A DNA stretch of 64,000 nucleotides from positions 4,340,001 through 4,404,000 of the forward strand of contig NZ_CP114288.1 in assembly GCF_027111335.1 (NCBI RefSeq), given 5' to 3'. The DNA is from Flavobacterium aquiphilum. Its GTDB lineage: Bacteria > Bacteroidota > Bacteroidia > Flavobacteriales > Flavobacteriaceae. Below the pieces are notes generated by a model. That model saw only the letters and a list, made by a program, of their open reading frames with translations, ran no database searches and had not been told where the DNA came from. Position numbers and translations under genes: made by a program. Of the stretch, positions 28,520 to 37,174 are shown one piece after another (within the stretch, counting starts at the first letter, position 1; each line of letters begins with the position of its first letter).

Positions 28520-28620
28520 GGAGCTTTATCCTGCTGTCCGCTGTATTCCCGATTAATAAAAACTACGGCAAAAAAGCCTTGTTTTTCTAAATCGGGAGAT
28601 GCCGCTTCCATCAGGGCTAG
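28520..28620 (-). ncRNA. Flavo-1-like structured RNA motif, copy 2
   Basis: Read on the minus strand it begins TAGCCCTGATGGAAGCGGC and ends CAGCAGGATAAAGCTCC, matching the ends of copy 1. The central hairpin pairs AATCGGGA with TCCCGATT (CCCGATT at 28548, AATCGGG at 28589). Between convergent-free flanks it could be a stand-alone RNA or the 3' end of a minus-strand transcript. Confidence 0.5.
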
Positions 28621-28860
28621 GGGTTTTGTGTTTCAGAGGAAGTGAAGTGAAAACAAAATTATCATATCAAAAAAGTATCCAATATTACAGGCAGCTTCTT
28701 GAATATTTTGTAAATAATTATTTATACATTAGCAAAAAAACACCCCTGATGTATATCATACTTATACACCCTCCTGAAGACAGATAGGACTGATTTCATC
28801 AGGCATATAAATTATTTAGTGGCAAAGCTACCTAAACAACAGAAAATAAAAACTAAAAAT

Positions 28861-29748
28861 ATGAAAACTAAAAAAATAATTACAATATTCTTATTTCTCT
28901 TAATATCAAAACTAAATGCCCAAGTTAGTGGTAATTCTGTTCAACAAAATTATCAACGAAACAGTAACAATAATTCAAAAGGAATATTAGAAGTAGAAAA
29001 ATTATTTGTAACTGATAGTACATTTATTGTTCAAGCAAATATTTTAAAAAATATCGTTGCTGATAATTATGTGGCAGTTTTTGGAGTAAGTGAAAAAGCA
29101 AATACATTAAAAGAATGTAATGAAAATATCAACAAACGCATTGATAATTTTATTTCTGATTTATCAAAAATAGGCGTTAATAAAAAAGACATTTACGTTG
29201 ATATGACAACTCAAACTCAAATTTATGATTACAAAGTACAAGGAGAAGTTGCCGTACAATATATTAATGGATTTGAAATAAAGAAAAACGTCATATTGAA
29301 ATTCAAAAAAATATCTGATTTAGATAAAATGGTTATTTTCGCTTCAAATTATAATATATATGATTTAATCAAAGTCGATTATATGGTTTCTAACGAAGAA
29401 GAAATTTATTCAACCCTATTTGAAACAGCAAAAAACATTATTGAAAAAAAGAAAAATTTATATGTTTTAGCAACAAATGTTAAATTGGCTAATACCTCAC
29501 AAATTTTTGGAGAGAAATTTTACAGTCAATCACCACAAGAATCCTATAGAAGTTACACTTCAAATCTCAGTTCAACATACACAGACTTTCGTAGTTATGA
29601 CAAAAGAATAGATTTAGCAAAATCGCCAACATATTACTATGATAAGTTGAATTACTCGGGATTTGATAAAGTCATAAACCCAATAGTAACTGAGCCTGCT
29701 GTTGCGTATGTTTTATCAATTAAAATCAAATTCAAAATCTTGAAATGA
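28861..29748 (+). CDS. secreted SIMPL-like (DUF541-like) domain protein
   Basis: A 295-residue protein from the ATG at 28861; an in-frame GTG at 28819 would add 14 residues before a good signal peptide (MKTKKIITIFLFLLISKLNAQ), so the ATG is preferred. The pattern NYVAVFGVSEKANTLKECNENINKRIDNFISDLSKIGVNKKDIYVD...GFEIKKNVILKFKKISDLDKMV, ending in VLSIKIKFKI, resembles SIMPL/DUF541 periplasmic proteins, a tentative call. It overlaps the next gene by four bases (ATGA), so the two are translationally coupled. The DNA is visibly more AT-rich than the neighbours. Confidence 0.75.
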   Translation: MKTKKIITIFLFLLISKLNAQVSGNSVQQNYQRNSNNNSKGILEVEKLFVTDSTFIVQANILKNIVADNYVAVFGVSEKANTLKECNENINKRIDNFISDLSKIGVNKKDIYVDMTTQTQIYDYKVQGEVAVQYINGFEIKKNVILKFKKISDLDKMVIFASNYNIYDLIKVDYMVSNEEEIYSTLFETAKNIIEKKKNLYVLATNVKLANTSQIFGEKFYSQSPQESYRSYTSNLSSTYTDFRSYDKRIDLAKSPTYYYDKLNYSGFDKVINPIVTEPAVAYVLSIKIKFKILK

Positions 29749-30629
29749 AAAATATAATTCTATTTATTATTAGTATTGTTTTTTATACTTCTTGCAATAT
29801 GCAGAAAGAAGAAAGAAAAAAAATTCTTGATACAGTAAAATCTAAAACAGAAAATAAAGTTATTTCAAATAAACATACTATAATAACAATTGATACATTA
29901 AAAATTACATATAAAATTAAGGATGTTATTGATGTTACTTCATTTGTTCCTCAAATATCAGGAAATATAAATCCCATTACAAAAGATAAAATTAATACCG
30001 ATTTAAAAAAATATTTCATAGCATCATCTCTACCTAATAAGTCAACTTATATTAAAAATTTACTAAAAGAAAATAATGTAAATAATATCAATGAATATAT
30101 AAAACTACAAAAAGAAGAACTTAAAGAAAACATTGAATATGACCCAAATTTTTTTGATGCTAAAACGGAAGAAGATTTTAATCTAGAATATTTATCAAAT
30201 AATTTATTAAACCTTAGTGTATCTAATCAACTTTGTCCTTATCTCGGTAAATGTCAATTTTTCTTTAAAAGCATTATCTATGATTTAAAGACAGGTAATA
30301 TATTAGGCTTTGATGATTTTTTTTCAACTAATAAAGAACAATTAATCCAATTAATGATTAGTAAAGGTTATATAATAGAACCTATTGATGATCCTAATAA
30401 TTCATTTGAAAAAATAAAAATTGAAAAAAATGATGACTACCTTGAACTTAATATTTCAGATTTGTTCTCTAAAGTCAATTCTGATGATAAATGTATAGAG
30501 TTTTATTTTAACAAAAAAAAAAATGAAACCCAATTAATGTTTAAATTTAAATGTGCTGGACCATATCTAATAGATTATGGGATTCCTTTAAAAGAATTGA
30601 AATCTTATATAAAGTATGATAGCTTTTAA
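29745..30629 (+). CDS. lipoprotein of unknown function, DUF3298-like
   Basis: A 294-residue predicted lipoprotein: MKNIILFIISIVFYTSC places a lipidated Cys at residue 17. The mature region has a Lys/Asn/Ile-rich composition. The segment LSVSNQLCPYLGKCQFFFKSIIYDLKTGNILGFDDFF resembles the DUF3298 pattern seen in RsiV-like and peptidoglycan-related proteins; this is a weak match by eye. It starts inside the stop of the upstream SIMPL-like gene (ATGA overlap), so the two probably work together in the periplasm. G+C is extremely low: the 60 bases at 29821-29880 hold only 11 G/C. Confidence 0.72.
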   Translation: MKNIILFIISIVFYTSCNMQKEERKKILDTVKSKTENKVISNKHTIITIDTLKITYKIKDVIDVTSFVPQISGNINPITKDKINTDLKKYFIASSLPNKSTYIKNLLKENNVNNINEYIKLQKEELKENIEYDPNFFDAKTEEDFNLEYLSNNLLNLSVSNQLCPYLGKCQFFFKSIIYDLKTGNILGFDDFFSTNKEQLIQLMISKGYIIEPIDDPNNSFEKIKIEKNDDYLELNISDLFSKVNSDDKCIEFYFNKKKNETQLMFKFKCAGPYLIDYGIPLKELKSYIKYDSF

Positions 30630-30812
30630 AAATAAACTACAAAAAGTCCAGCCATTAACACTTACTACAAGAGATTTGGGCAATTGGCTTAATTTAAAAT
30701 AGTCTTGTATTTGGGGAGTTTTGGCAAATCCGAAATCCGATTGCGGATTTGCAATCATAAGTGTTCGAAACAATGAACAAAACAATCTTTATCCTTGAAG
30801 ATAAAATTATCC

Positions 30813-30930
30813 CCTGAGTGTAAGGGAGCTCGTTCAACCCCTTGAATTGTCTCCCTGAGTGCAAGGGAGCTCGTTCAACCCCTTGAATTGTCTGCCTGAG
30901 TTCAAGGGAGCTCGTTCAACCACTTAGACA
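30813..30930. repeat. 41-bp tandem repeat, about 2.8 copies
   Basis: CCTGAGTG(T/C)AAGGGAGCTCG repeats at 30813, 30854 and 30895, exactly 41 bases apart, each followed by TTCAACC-CTTGAATTGTCT. The third copy diverges at its end. Confidence 0.88.
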
Positions 30931-31011
30931 GCCCCCCTTTTTTTGAAAAAGGGACATTTTTGAATATTTTGTAAATAAACATCAGCTCTGCAAAGAGTCC
31001 TTTAAAATAAT

Positions 31012-31073
31012 AAAGTTGTCGTACAAGCTGTGCGAACGTCTCCGACTTCGCACCCATTGCAATAAACAACTTT
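31012..31073. repeat. nested inverted repeat (possible dispersed hairpin)
   Basis: Outer arms AAAGTTGT (31012-31019) and ACAACTTT (31066-31073) enclose a perfect inner stem GTGCGAA (31030-31036) with TTCGCAC (31047-31053). There is no T run, so it is not a standard terminator. Confidence 0.6.
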
Positions 31074-31246
31074 GGATGATAAACTAAACGAGACTAGCTA
31101 ACGCTCCGTTCGCTATGCTCGGGTGCTTCGTTCCTCGCAATGACCCAAAATCGTAAAAACTTCGCGTTTCCACGCCTTCGCCAAAACAAAAATTTCAATA
31201 CCAATTTCTAAATTCCTAATTTGCGCCTCCAAATTAGAAGTAAAAA

Positions 31247-33550
31247 ATGAAGGTCTGTATTGCCGAGAAACCAAGTGTCGCACGTGAAATCGCATCCGTT
31301 TTGGGAGCCAATACCAAGCGCGATGGCTATTACGAAGGCAACGGTTATGCCGTGACCTACACATTTGGGCATTTATGCACCTTAAAAGAACCCAACGATT
31401 ACAAACCACACTGGAAAGGTTGGGATTTAAATAACCTCCCCATGCTTCCCGATAAATTCGAAACCAAAGTCGTTCCGAATTCGGGAATCCAAAAGCAATT
31501 CAAAATTGTAAAAGACTTATTTGACAAAGCCGAAGTGGTCATCAACTGTGGGGATGCCGGGCAGGAAGGAGAACTTATTCAGCGCTGGGTGATGAACGAA
31601 GCGCAATACAAAGGCGAAGTAAAACGCTTGTGGATTTCGTCTCTGACCACCGAAGCCATCAAAGAAGGTTTCGAAAACCTAAAACCATCTGCCAACTACG
31701 ACAATTTATATTACGCCGGATTTTCTAGGGCCATTGGCGACTGGTTATTGGGTATGAATGCCACCCGTTTATACACCGTAAAACACGGCGGTTACAAACA
31801 AGTTTTATCCATCGGGCGCGTGCAAACGCCAACATTGGCAATGGTTGTGGAGCGTTTTAAGGAAATCGAAAATTTCAAACCGCAGCCTTATTGGGAACTC
31901 CAAACTTTATATCGAGAAACCCTTTTCAGTTATGAAGAAGGTCGTTTTTTGAAAAAGGAAGACGGTGAAATTTTGGCCAACAAAGTCAAGGAAAGTGATT
32001 TCGAAATTGTTTCTGTCGAAAAAAAGAACGGAAACGAATACGCCCCAAAACTTTTTGACCTAACGGGTTTGCAAGTATATTGCAATCAAAAGTTTGGGTT
32101 TTCGGCAGATGAAACGCTCAAAATTGCGCAGACTTTATACGAACAAAAAGTAATCACCTATCCAAGAGTTGACACAACTTTTTTACCTAATGATATTTAT
32201 CCGAAAGTGCCGGGGATTCTGCAAAAACTGTCCAATTACGCCGAATTGACCCAACCGATTTTAGAGAAAAAAATCAAAAAATCGCCCAAGGTTTTCAACG
32301 ACAAAAAAGTAACCGATCACCATGCGATTATTCCAACCGGAGTACAAAATAATCTGCCGTACAACCAACAACAGGTGTATGACATTATTGTTAAACGCTT
32401 TATTGCGGTTTTTTACGACGATTGTTTGGTTGCCAATACCACGGTAATTGGAAAAGCTGCCGATGTGACTTTTAAAGCCACCGGAAAGGAAATCCTGAAA
32501 AAAGGTTTTCGAATTGTATTCGAAGACCCGAATGCCAAAGAAAAAGAAGCCGATATATTACCCAGTTTCGTTGTAGGCGAAAGAGGGCCACACGAACCGT
32601 CATTTCTTCAAAAAGAAACCAAACCACCCAATCAGTTTACCGAAGCGACTTTACTGCGTGCCATGGAAACCGCCGGCAAACAAGTTGACGACGAAGATTT
32701 GCGTGAATTGATGAAAGAAAACGGAATCGGACGTCCGTCAACTCGGGCAAATATTATCGAAACGCTTTTTAAACGCCAATATATTGTTCGAAACAAAAAA
32801 CAGGTATTGCCTACTCCTACCGGAATTCAGTTGATTGATACGATTCAGAATGAATTGATCAAATCGGCTGAACTTACCGGAACTTGGGAAAAACAGTTGA
32901 AAGACATTGAAAAAGGAGAATTTACCGCCGGTTCGTTTATCAATAATATGAAACGCATGGTCGAAGCTTTGGTATATGAAGTCCGAAGCGAAACCAAACG
33001 TGCCAATATTTCACATGCAGGAAGCATTCAAAAACAAGAAGCGGCAGTTGAAAAAAAGAAAGCGGCAGGAATTTTGGCCGAAACTTGTCCAAAATGTAAA
33101 AAAGGTAATTTGATAAAAGGAAAATCGGCGTACGGATGCAGCGAATACAAATCCGGATGTGGTTTTGTATTGCCTTATGTTTTCTTTGATAAAAAGATTT
33201 CCGAAAACCAATATTTGCGATTGCTCCAAAAAGGTTCGACCGTAAACATAAAAGGCTTTAAAACTGATTCCGGAACCGTTGAAGGCCTGATTCGTTTTGA
33301 AGAAAATTACATATTGAAATTAGAACCAAAGAAAACCGAACCTAAATCCGTTCCAAAGGAAACATCGAATTCGATAGTTTGTCCGAAATGTAAAAAAGGT
33401 ACAATTCTGAAAGGAAAAACCGCTTACGGCTGTGGCGATTATAAATTGGGTTGCGATTTTAAAGTAACTTTTGACGAAGTCAGAACAAAATTAAAAGACC
33501 AAAAGCCTACAAAAGAATTGGTTTACTCGATTTTAAGAGAAAGCATTTAA
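31247..33550 (+). CDS. topB: DNA topoisomerase III
   Basis: A 767-residue type IA topoisomerase that passes and decatenates single DNA strands. The Toprim domain is at the N-terminus (MKVCIAEKPSVAREIASVLG with Glu7, and INCGDAGQEGELIQRW). The catalytic Tyr is at about residue 305 in KVITYPRVDTTFLP. RELMKENGIGRPSTRANIIETLFKR marks the conserved C-terminal half of the core. After about residue 610 come two four-Cys zinc-ribbon repeats (CPKCKKGNLIKG...CGF and CPKCKKGTILKG...CDF). It stands alone. Homologues occur both in chromosomes and in mobile elements; here the sequence composition is like the housekeeping neighbours. Confidence 0.96.
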   Translation: MKVCIAEKPSVAREIASVLGANTKRDGYYEGNGYAVTYTFGHLCTLKEPNDYKPHWKGWDLNNLPMLPDKFETKVVPNSGIQKQFKIVKDLFDKAEVVINCGDAGQEGELIQRWVMNEAQYKGEVKRLWISSLTTEAIKEGFENLKPSANYDNLYYAGFSRAIGDWLLGMNATRLYTVKHGGYKQVLSIGRVQTPTLAMVVERFKEIENFKPQPYWELQTLYRETLFSYEEGRFLKKEDGEILANKVKESDFEIVSVEKKNGNEYAPKLFDLTGLQVYCNQKFGFSADETLKIAQTLYEQKVITYPRVDTTFLPNDIYPKVPGILQKLSNYAELTQPILEKKIKKSPKVFNDKKVTDHHAIIPTGVQNNLPYNQQQVYDIIVKRFIAVFYDDCLVANTTVIGKAADVTFKATGKEILKKGFRIVFEDPNAKEKEADILPSFVVGERGPHEPSFLQKETKPPNQFTEATLLRAMETAGKQVDDEDLRELMKENGIGRPSTRANIIETLFKRQYIVRNKKQVLPTPTGIQLIDTIQNELIKSAELTGTWEKQLKDIEKGEFTAGSFINNMKRMVEALVYEVRSETKRANISHAGSIQKQEAAVEKKKAAGILAETCPKCKKGNLIKGKSAYGCSEYKSGCGFVLPYVFFDKKISENQYLRLLQKGSTVNIKGFKTDSGTVEGLIRFEENYILKLEPKKTEPKSVPKETSNSIVCPKCKKGTILKGKTAYGCGDYKLGCDFKVTFDEVRTKLKDQKPTKELVYSILRESI

Positions 33551-33963
33551 TTTTTTCTAACCACAACCCGAGCAATAGCGAATAGGCGAAGCAATTACAC
33601 CAATTAGCACAAATTATTTTTGGCTGATTCTTCACGAATAATTTTCTAAAATTTGCGACTAAAGAATCTGTGTTAATCTTTTTAATCCGTGGATAAGAGC
33701 CTATTTAAGTTTTATTTATTGGCTCTCTTATGACGATTTTTGGCTACAACTTCGTTAAATTTTTAAATAATAGCTCTGCTATTCTATAAAAATTTGCCTT
33801 GTTTCACTCAAAAATCCTTTAATAATAAATCTCAAAAATAAAATTTAAACAGGCTCTAATTATTCACGAATGAATTTGTGACAATTTGTGTAATTTGTGG
33901 CAAACTTTACCAAACTATTTTTCATAAATTAGCATTTTAAAACTCCATCAAATATTAACTCAA
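33551..33963. other. intergenic region with repeats and no gene
   Basis: No reading frame is supported. The left part (about 33568-33600) carries a GAGCAATAGCGAATAGGCGAAGCAAT-type block also found inside the MITE at 43111. A long palindrome occupies 33696-33857. The last 100 bases are AT-rich with GAATTTGTGACAATTTGTG phrases, probably the leader of the lipoprotein gene. Confidence 0.55.
33696..33857. repeat. long palindromic (MITE-like) element, 162 bp
   Basis: Terminal arms AGAGCCTATTTAAGTTTTAT (33696) and the complement of AAATAAAATTTAAACAGGCTCT (ending 33857) match at 20 of 22 positions. Interior blocks also mirror each other (GATTTTTGGCTACAAC against GATTTTTGAGTGAAAC on the other strand; AAATTTTT near both sides), with apex ATAGCTCTGCTAT at 33773-33785. 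It can fold into one long hairpin. It has the same size and plan as the element at 22078 but different ends. Confidence 0.75.
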
Positions 33964-34455
33964 ATGTTCCAAAAAACAACTCTTTTACTGCTTTTATTAG
34001 CCATTGTTTCTTGCAAAAACCCTGAAGCAACCGAGAAAGACCAAATAAAAACTGCCAACTGGTTATTGGGAAAATGGGAATCCAAAATCGATGACGGTGA
34101 TCTTTCCGAGAGTTGGGAACAACTTAACGACAGCACTTTTCAAGCCAAATCCTTTTTCATCAAAGGCAAAGACACGCTGCATTTTGAATCGATAACATTA
34201 CAGCAAAAAGGGGAACAGTTATTCTATAGCGCCACTGTAAAAGGTCAAAATGACGATAAATCTGTTGCTTTCAGACTTACGAACAAAACCGCAAAACAAT
34301 TGGTTTTTGAAAATCCTAAACACGACTACCCACAAAAAATCACTTATACCCAAATTAACAAGGATAGTTTAGTCGCATCTATCTCAGGAGTACAACTCGG
34401 AAAACCAAGCTCTGAAAAATTCGGAATGAAAAGAATGGAAGAAGACAAAAAATAA
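33964..34455 (+). CDS. small lipoprotein, DUF6265-like
   Basis: A 163-residue predicted lipoprotein: MFQKTTLLLLLLAIVSC gives a lipobox with Cys17. The mature domain shows ANWLLGKWESKIDDGDLSESWEQLNDSTF and FENPKHDYPQKITYTQINKDSLVASISG, which I recall as the hallmark of DUF6265, a lipocalin-like beta-barrel family. It sits in the envelope; function unknown. It lies between a palindromic repeat element and a strong terminator, just upstream of the iron locus, but has its own ending and is likely separate from it. Confidence 0.85.
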   Translation: MFQKTTLLLLLLAIVSCKNPEATEKDQIKTANWLLGKWESKIDDGDLSESWEQLNDSTFQAKSFFIKGKDTLHFESITLQQKGEQLFYSATVKGQNDDKSVAFRLTNKTAKQLVFENPKHDYPQKITYTQINKDSLVASISGVQLGKPSSEKFGMKRMEEDKK

Positions 34456-34474
34456 CAACTTATATCTTACAATC

Positions 34475-34508
34475 AAAAGCCTTGCCCTAAAACGCAAGGC
34501 TTTTTTTA
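34475..34508 (+). terminator. terminator of lipoprotein gene
   Basis: AAAAGCCTTGC pairs with GCAAGGCTTTT around an 8-base loop, followed by T residues. Confidence 0.88.
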
Positions 34509-34541
34509 TTCATAAAATAATAAAAATCAACTGTTTAATTT

Positions 34542-34566
34542 TTTATTTGTAATAATTCTAAATAAA
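34542..34566 (+). promoter_or_regulatory. AT-rich palindrome, possible upstream iron-box site
   Basis: TTTATTTG at the left and CTAAATAAA at the right are nearly complementary around AATAATT. It lies about 26 bases upstream of the TACATTTG -7 element. It resembles an iron-responsive (Fur-type) box; that is inferred from the genes it precedes. Confidence 0.4.
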
Positions 34567-34591
34567 AGTAGCTTTATTAAGTATAATTTTT

Positions 34592-34624
34592 ACATTTGCA
34601 CTATTCTTATTTATTCTAAATAAG
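34592..34624 (+). promoter_or_regulatory. promoter with overlapping palindromic operator of first TonB receptor gene
   Basis: The -7 element TACATTTG (34592-34599) is followed by GCACTATTC and then the palindrome TTATTTATTCTAAATAA (34608-34624), placed where the transcript would start. The same arrangement is repeated almost letter for letter at 38456-38487 and in variant form at 44667-44702, both in this iron locus. Confidence 0.65.
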
Positions 34625-34659
34625 AAAAAGAAATATTAAACACATTTATTATTTAACCT

Positions 34660-37068
34660 ATGAAATATTTGAATCAAAAATTGCTCCCTATCAAATTGCT
34701 CTTATGTCTATTTGTCCTTTTCAGTGCTACTACTTTTGCGCAAACTTCCGGAAGCTTGAAAGGAACTGTTCAAACCAGCGACAACAAAGCCGCTGAAGGT
34801 GTTTCGATTACCTTAAAAGAATTAAACAGAACCACCATTGCCGATAATAACGGTAATTATAGTATCAAAAACATACCTGCCGGCAACTACACTTTAATAG
34901 TAACATTAGTAGGTTATACCGATTTTCAACAAAACGTGACAATAACTTCTGGCGAAACTGCAACAGCAAATATCACTTTGGCTTTATCCAATAACGAATT
35001 AAATCAAGTGGTTGTTTTAAGTAACAAAAGTGCTTTCAAAACCAACAGGATTTCATCTTCACTTCGTTTGCAATCTCCAATTATCGAAATCCCACAAAAT
35101 ATCCAGGTTGTTACCGGGAAATTAATCCAAGACCAACAAATTTATGACATGCTCGAAGGTGTAACCCGCAACGTGAGTGGAGCTACACGAGTAGAACATT
35201 GGGACAATTATGCCAATATATTCATGAGAGGAAGCCAAGTTGCTGCTTTTCGAAACGGTATGAACGTGAGCACTACTTGGGGGCCATTGACCGAAGATAT
35301 GAGTATGGTAGAACGCATTGAATTTGTAAAAGGCCCAGCAGGATTCATGCTTGCCAACGGAAACCCAAGCGGTTTTTATAATGTAGTAACCAAAAAACCA
35401 AGCGGCCGTACGAAAGGCGAAGCCAATATGACATTAGGAAGTTTTGATATGTACAGAGCAGCCCTTGACTTTGACGGAAAACTTTCAAAGGATGGAAAAT
35501 TATTGTACCGTATTAATGTTATGGGGCAAATGAAAGGCAGCCACCGCGATTATGACTACAACAACCGCTACTCGATTGCGCCAGTTTTGAAATATTTAAT
35601 TGATGAGAATACCTCACTTACTTTAGAATATACCAAACAATTTTCGCAAGTAAATATCATTGGTTCTAATTATGTTTTCTCAAATAGAGGCTATGCCGAT
35701 TTGCCAAAAAGTTTTACTACAGGTGAACCAAACTTCAAACCAACGAATATGGATGACCAAAGTATTTTGGCTATTTTGGAACACAAAATGAGCAATAATT
35801 GGAAATTCACCGGACAAGCGACGTATATCAATTACAAACAAGAAGGTATGTCGATGTGGCCACAATGGCCTGGATTTGCTCCCGGAACAGACAATATTTT
35901 GACTAGAGGTGTTTCTATTTGGGATGTTTTGGGATTGACAAAAACGGGACAATTCTTCGTTAATGGCGAAGAAAAAACTGGATCAGTTACACACAAAATT
36001 TTAGGTGGTCTTGATATGAGTGATAAAATGTACTACCACGATTGGAGTCAATCAGCCGCTCTTAACGGTTATGATGCAAGTGGAAATATTGTACCTTTTG
36101 ATATTTATAACCCAATTCACGGAAACGTTCCTGCATCGGCTATGCCTAATTTTGACCGAAGCAAAGACATAAGAGAAAGAGGTGTTCAATATCATAATGG
36201 TTACAATGCGATATACGCTCAGGACGAACTTGGTTTCTTTGAGGACAAACTTCGCTTGACACTTGCCGGAAGATACACTACTCTTAAAACATCAAACCCA
36301 TATTCAGGTTCTTTTGACGATAGTAAATTTACGCCTCGTGTGGGTGTGAGTTATTCCTTTAACAAAAACAATGCAGCTTATTTTGTAAGCGACCAATCAT
36401 TTAATGAAAATTATGGAACCGATTGGCAAGGTAAAAGCTTTGATCCGGAAACCGGAAATAATCTTGAATTGGGTTTCAAAAGAGACTGGATGAACGGAAA
36501 ATGGAACTCTGTCGTTTCTGTTTATCAGATTACAAAGAAAAATGTTTTGACCGCAGATCCTGAACATTCTACTGGTGGAATCCAATACAGCAGACAAAGC
36601 GGTGAACAACAGGTTGAAGGCGTCGAAATAGATGTGAGAGGTGAAATCTTCAAAAATTTGGATGTTGTTATCAACTATGCTTTCACAGAAGCCAAAGTTA
36701 CCAAAGATACTGACCCTGCAATTGTTGGAACCCAAGTTGCCGGAACATCAAGACACATTCAAAATACTTGGTTGAATTATAAAATGGACAGAGGAGTTTT
36801 AAACGGTTTAGGGCTTTCTATCGGGTATCAATATCAAGTTGATCGCTCTCCATGGTTTGTTTCTGACGACCAAACTTCAGGCTTGCCGGATTATTTCCGT
36901 TTGGATGGATCGCTTACCTATCAAAAAGGAAAAATGACCTATAATCTTATTGTCAACAACATCTTAAACCGATATTTATATTCTGGTGGAAAATACGATC
37001 CGGGGTATTTTTACTGGCAGGCAGAACCGGGGACTAATTTGAGAGTTTCAGTTGGATATAGATTTTAA
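34660..37068 (+). CDS. TonB-dependent siderophore receptor with carboxypeptidase-like domain
   Basis: An 802-residue outer-membrane receptor. A signal peptide (cleaved near Ala27-Gln28, TTFAQ) is followed by a carboxypeptidase-D-like regulatory domain at about 32-110 (SLKGTVQTSDNKAAEGVSITL...GNYSIKNIPAGNYTLIVTLVGYTDF). The plug domain covers about 130-255 (EIPQNIQVVTGKLI, NIFMRGSQVAAFRNGM, MVERIEFVKGPAGFMLANGNPSGFYNVVTKKP). The 22-stranded barrel ends in LRVSVGYRF. This is the ferric-siderophore class, powered by TonB-ExbB-ExbD, which are not in this window. It probably shares a transcript with the PepSY gene 106 bases downstream. The promoter has an iron-box-like operator. The ligand is unknown. 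Confidence 0.93.
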   Translation: MKYLNQKLLPIKLLLCLFVLFSATTFAQTSGSLKGTVQTSDNKAAEGVSITLKELNRTTIADNNGNYSIKNIPAGNYTLIVTLVGYTDFQQNVTITSGETATANITLALSNNELNQVVVLSNKSAFKTNRISSSLRLQSPIIEIPQNIQVVTGKLIQDQQIYDMLEGVTRNVSGATRVEHWDNYANIFMRGSQVAAFRNGMNVSTTWGPLTEDMSMVERIEFVKGPAGFMLANGNPSGFYNVVTKKPSGRTKGEANMTLGSFDMYRAALDFDGKLSKDGKLLYRINVMGQMKGSHRDYDYNNRYSIAPVLKYLIDENTSLTLEYTKQFSQVNIIGSNYVFSNRGYADLPKSFTTGEPNFKPTNMDDQSILAILEHKMSNNWKFTGQATYINYKQEGMSMWPQWPGFAPGTDNILTRGVSIWDVLGLTKTGQFFVNGEEKTGSVTHKILGGLDMSDKMYYHDWSQSAALNGYDASGNIVPFDIYNPIHGNVPASAMPNFDRSKDIRERGVQYHNGYNAIYAQDELGFFEDKLRLTLAGRYTTLKTSNPYSGSFDDSKFTPRVGVSYSFNKNNAAYFVSDQSFNENYGTDWQGKSFDPETGNNLELGFKRDWMNGKWNSVVSVYQITKKNVLTADPEHSTGGIQYSRQSGEQQVEGVEIDVRGEIFKNLDVVINYAFTEAKVTKDTDPAIVGTQVAGTSRHIQNTWLNYKMDRGVLNGLGLSIGYQYQVDRSPWFVSDDQTSGLPDYFRLDGSLTYQKGKMTYNLIVNNILNRYLYSGGKYDPGYFYWQAEPGTNLRVSVGYRF

Positions 37069-37088
37069 TTAAAAAAGTTAGTAAGCAG

Positions 37089-37168
37089 CTAAGATTCTAA
37101 GTCACTGAGTTTTTAAACATATTTAACTTAGAATCTTAGTCCCGATAGCTATCGGGATAGAAACTCAG
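37089..37168 (+). repeat. inter-gene structured region between receptor and PepSY genes
   Basis: A perfect 14-base inverted repeat (CTAAGATTCTAAGT 37089-37102, ACTTAGAATCTTAG 37126-37139) is followed by the palindrome CCCGATAGCTATCGGG (37141-37156). In addition CTGAGTTT in the first loop (37105-37112) can pair with AAACTCAG (37161-37168). It may stabilise or attenuate the transcript. Confidence 0.6.
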
Positions 37169-37174
37169 AAGAAA

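Larger units (their letters stand above)
28397..28860. other. intergenic region with Flavo-1-like element and no gene
   Basis: Apart from the prfA promoter and the Flavo-1-like element (28520-28620) I see nothing coding. The short open frame at 28599-28787 overlaps the structured element and has no family signature. The right side becomes very AT-rich, continuous with the genes that follow. Confidence 0.5.
30630..31246. other. 617-base intergenic region packed with small repeats
   Basis: No credible gene is seen. In order it holds a 9-base inverted repeat (GCAAATCCG 30724-30732, CGGATTTGC 30744-30752), a 41-bp tandem repeat (30813-30930), a CCCCTTTTTTT/GAAAAAGGG hairpin near 30933-30952, a nested hairpin at 31012-31073, and a TCATTGCGAGGAACGAAGC-type dispersed block near 31100-31143 on the minus strand. 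The start of topB follows. Confidence 0.6.

Noticed and set aside
28599..28787. 62-residue open frame after prfA
   Set aside because: Overlaps the Flavo-1-like element and AT-rich spacer, with no recognisable family.
30588..30785. 65-residue minus-strand frame before topB
   Set aside because: Overlaps the lipoprotein gene end and an inverted repeat; no signature.
30813..30930. CRISPR array
   Set aside because: The 41-base unit repeats in full with no unique spacers and no cas genes are in the window.
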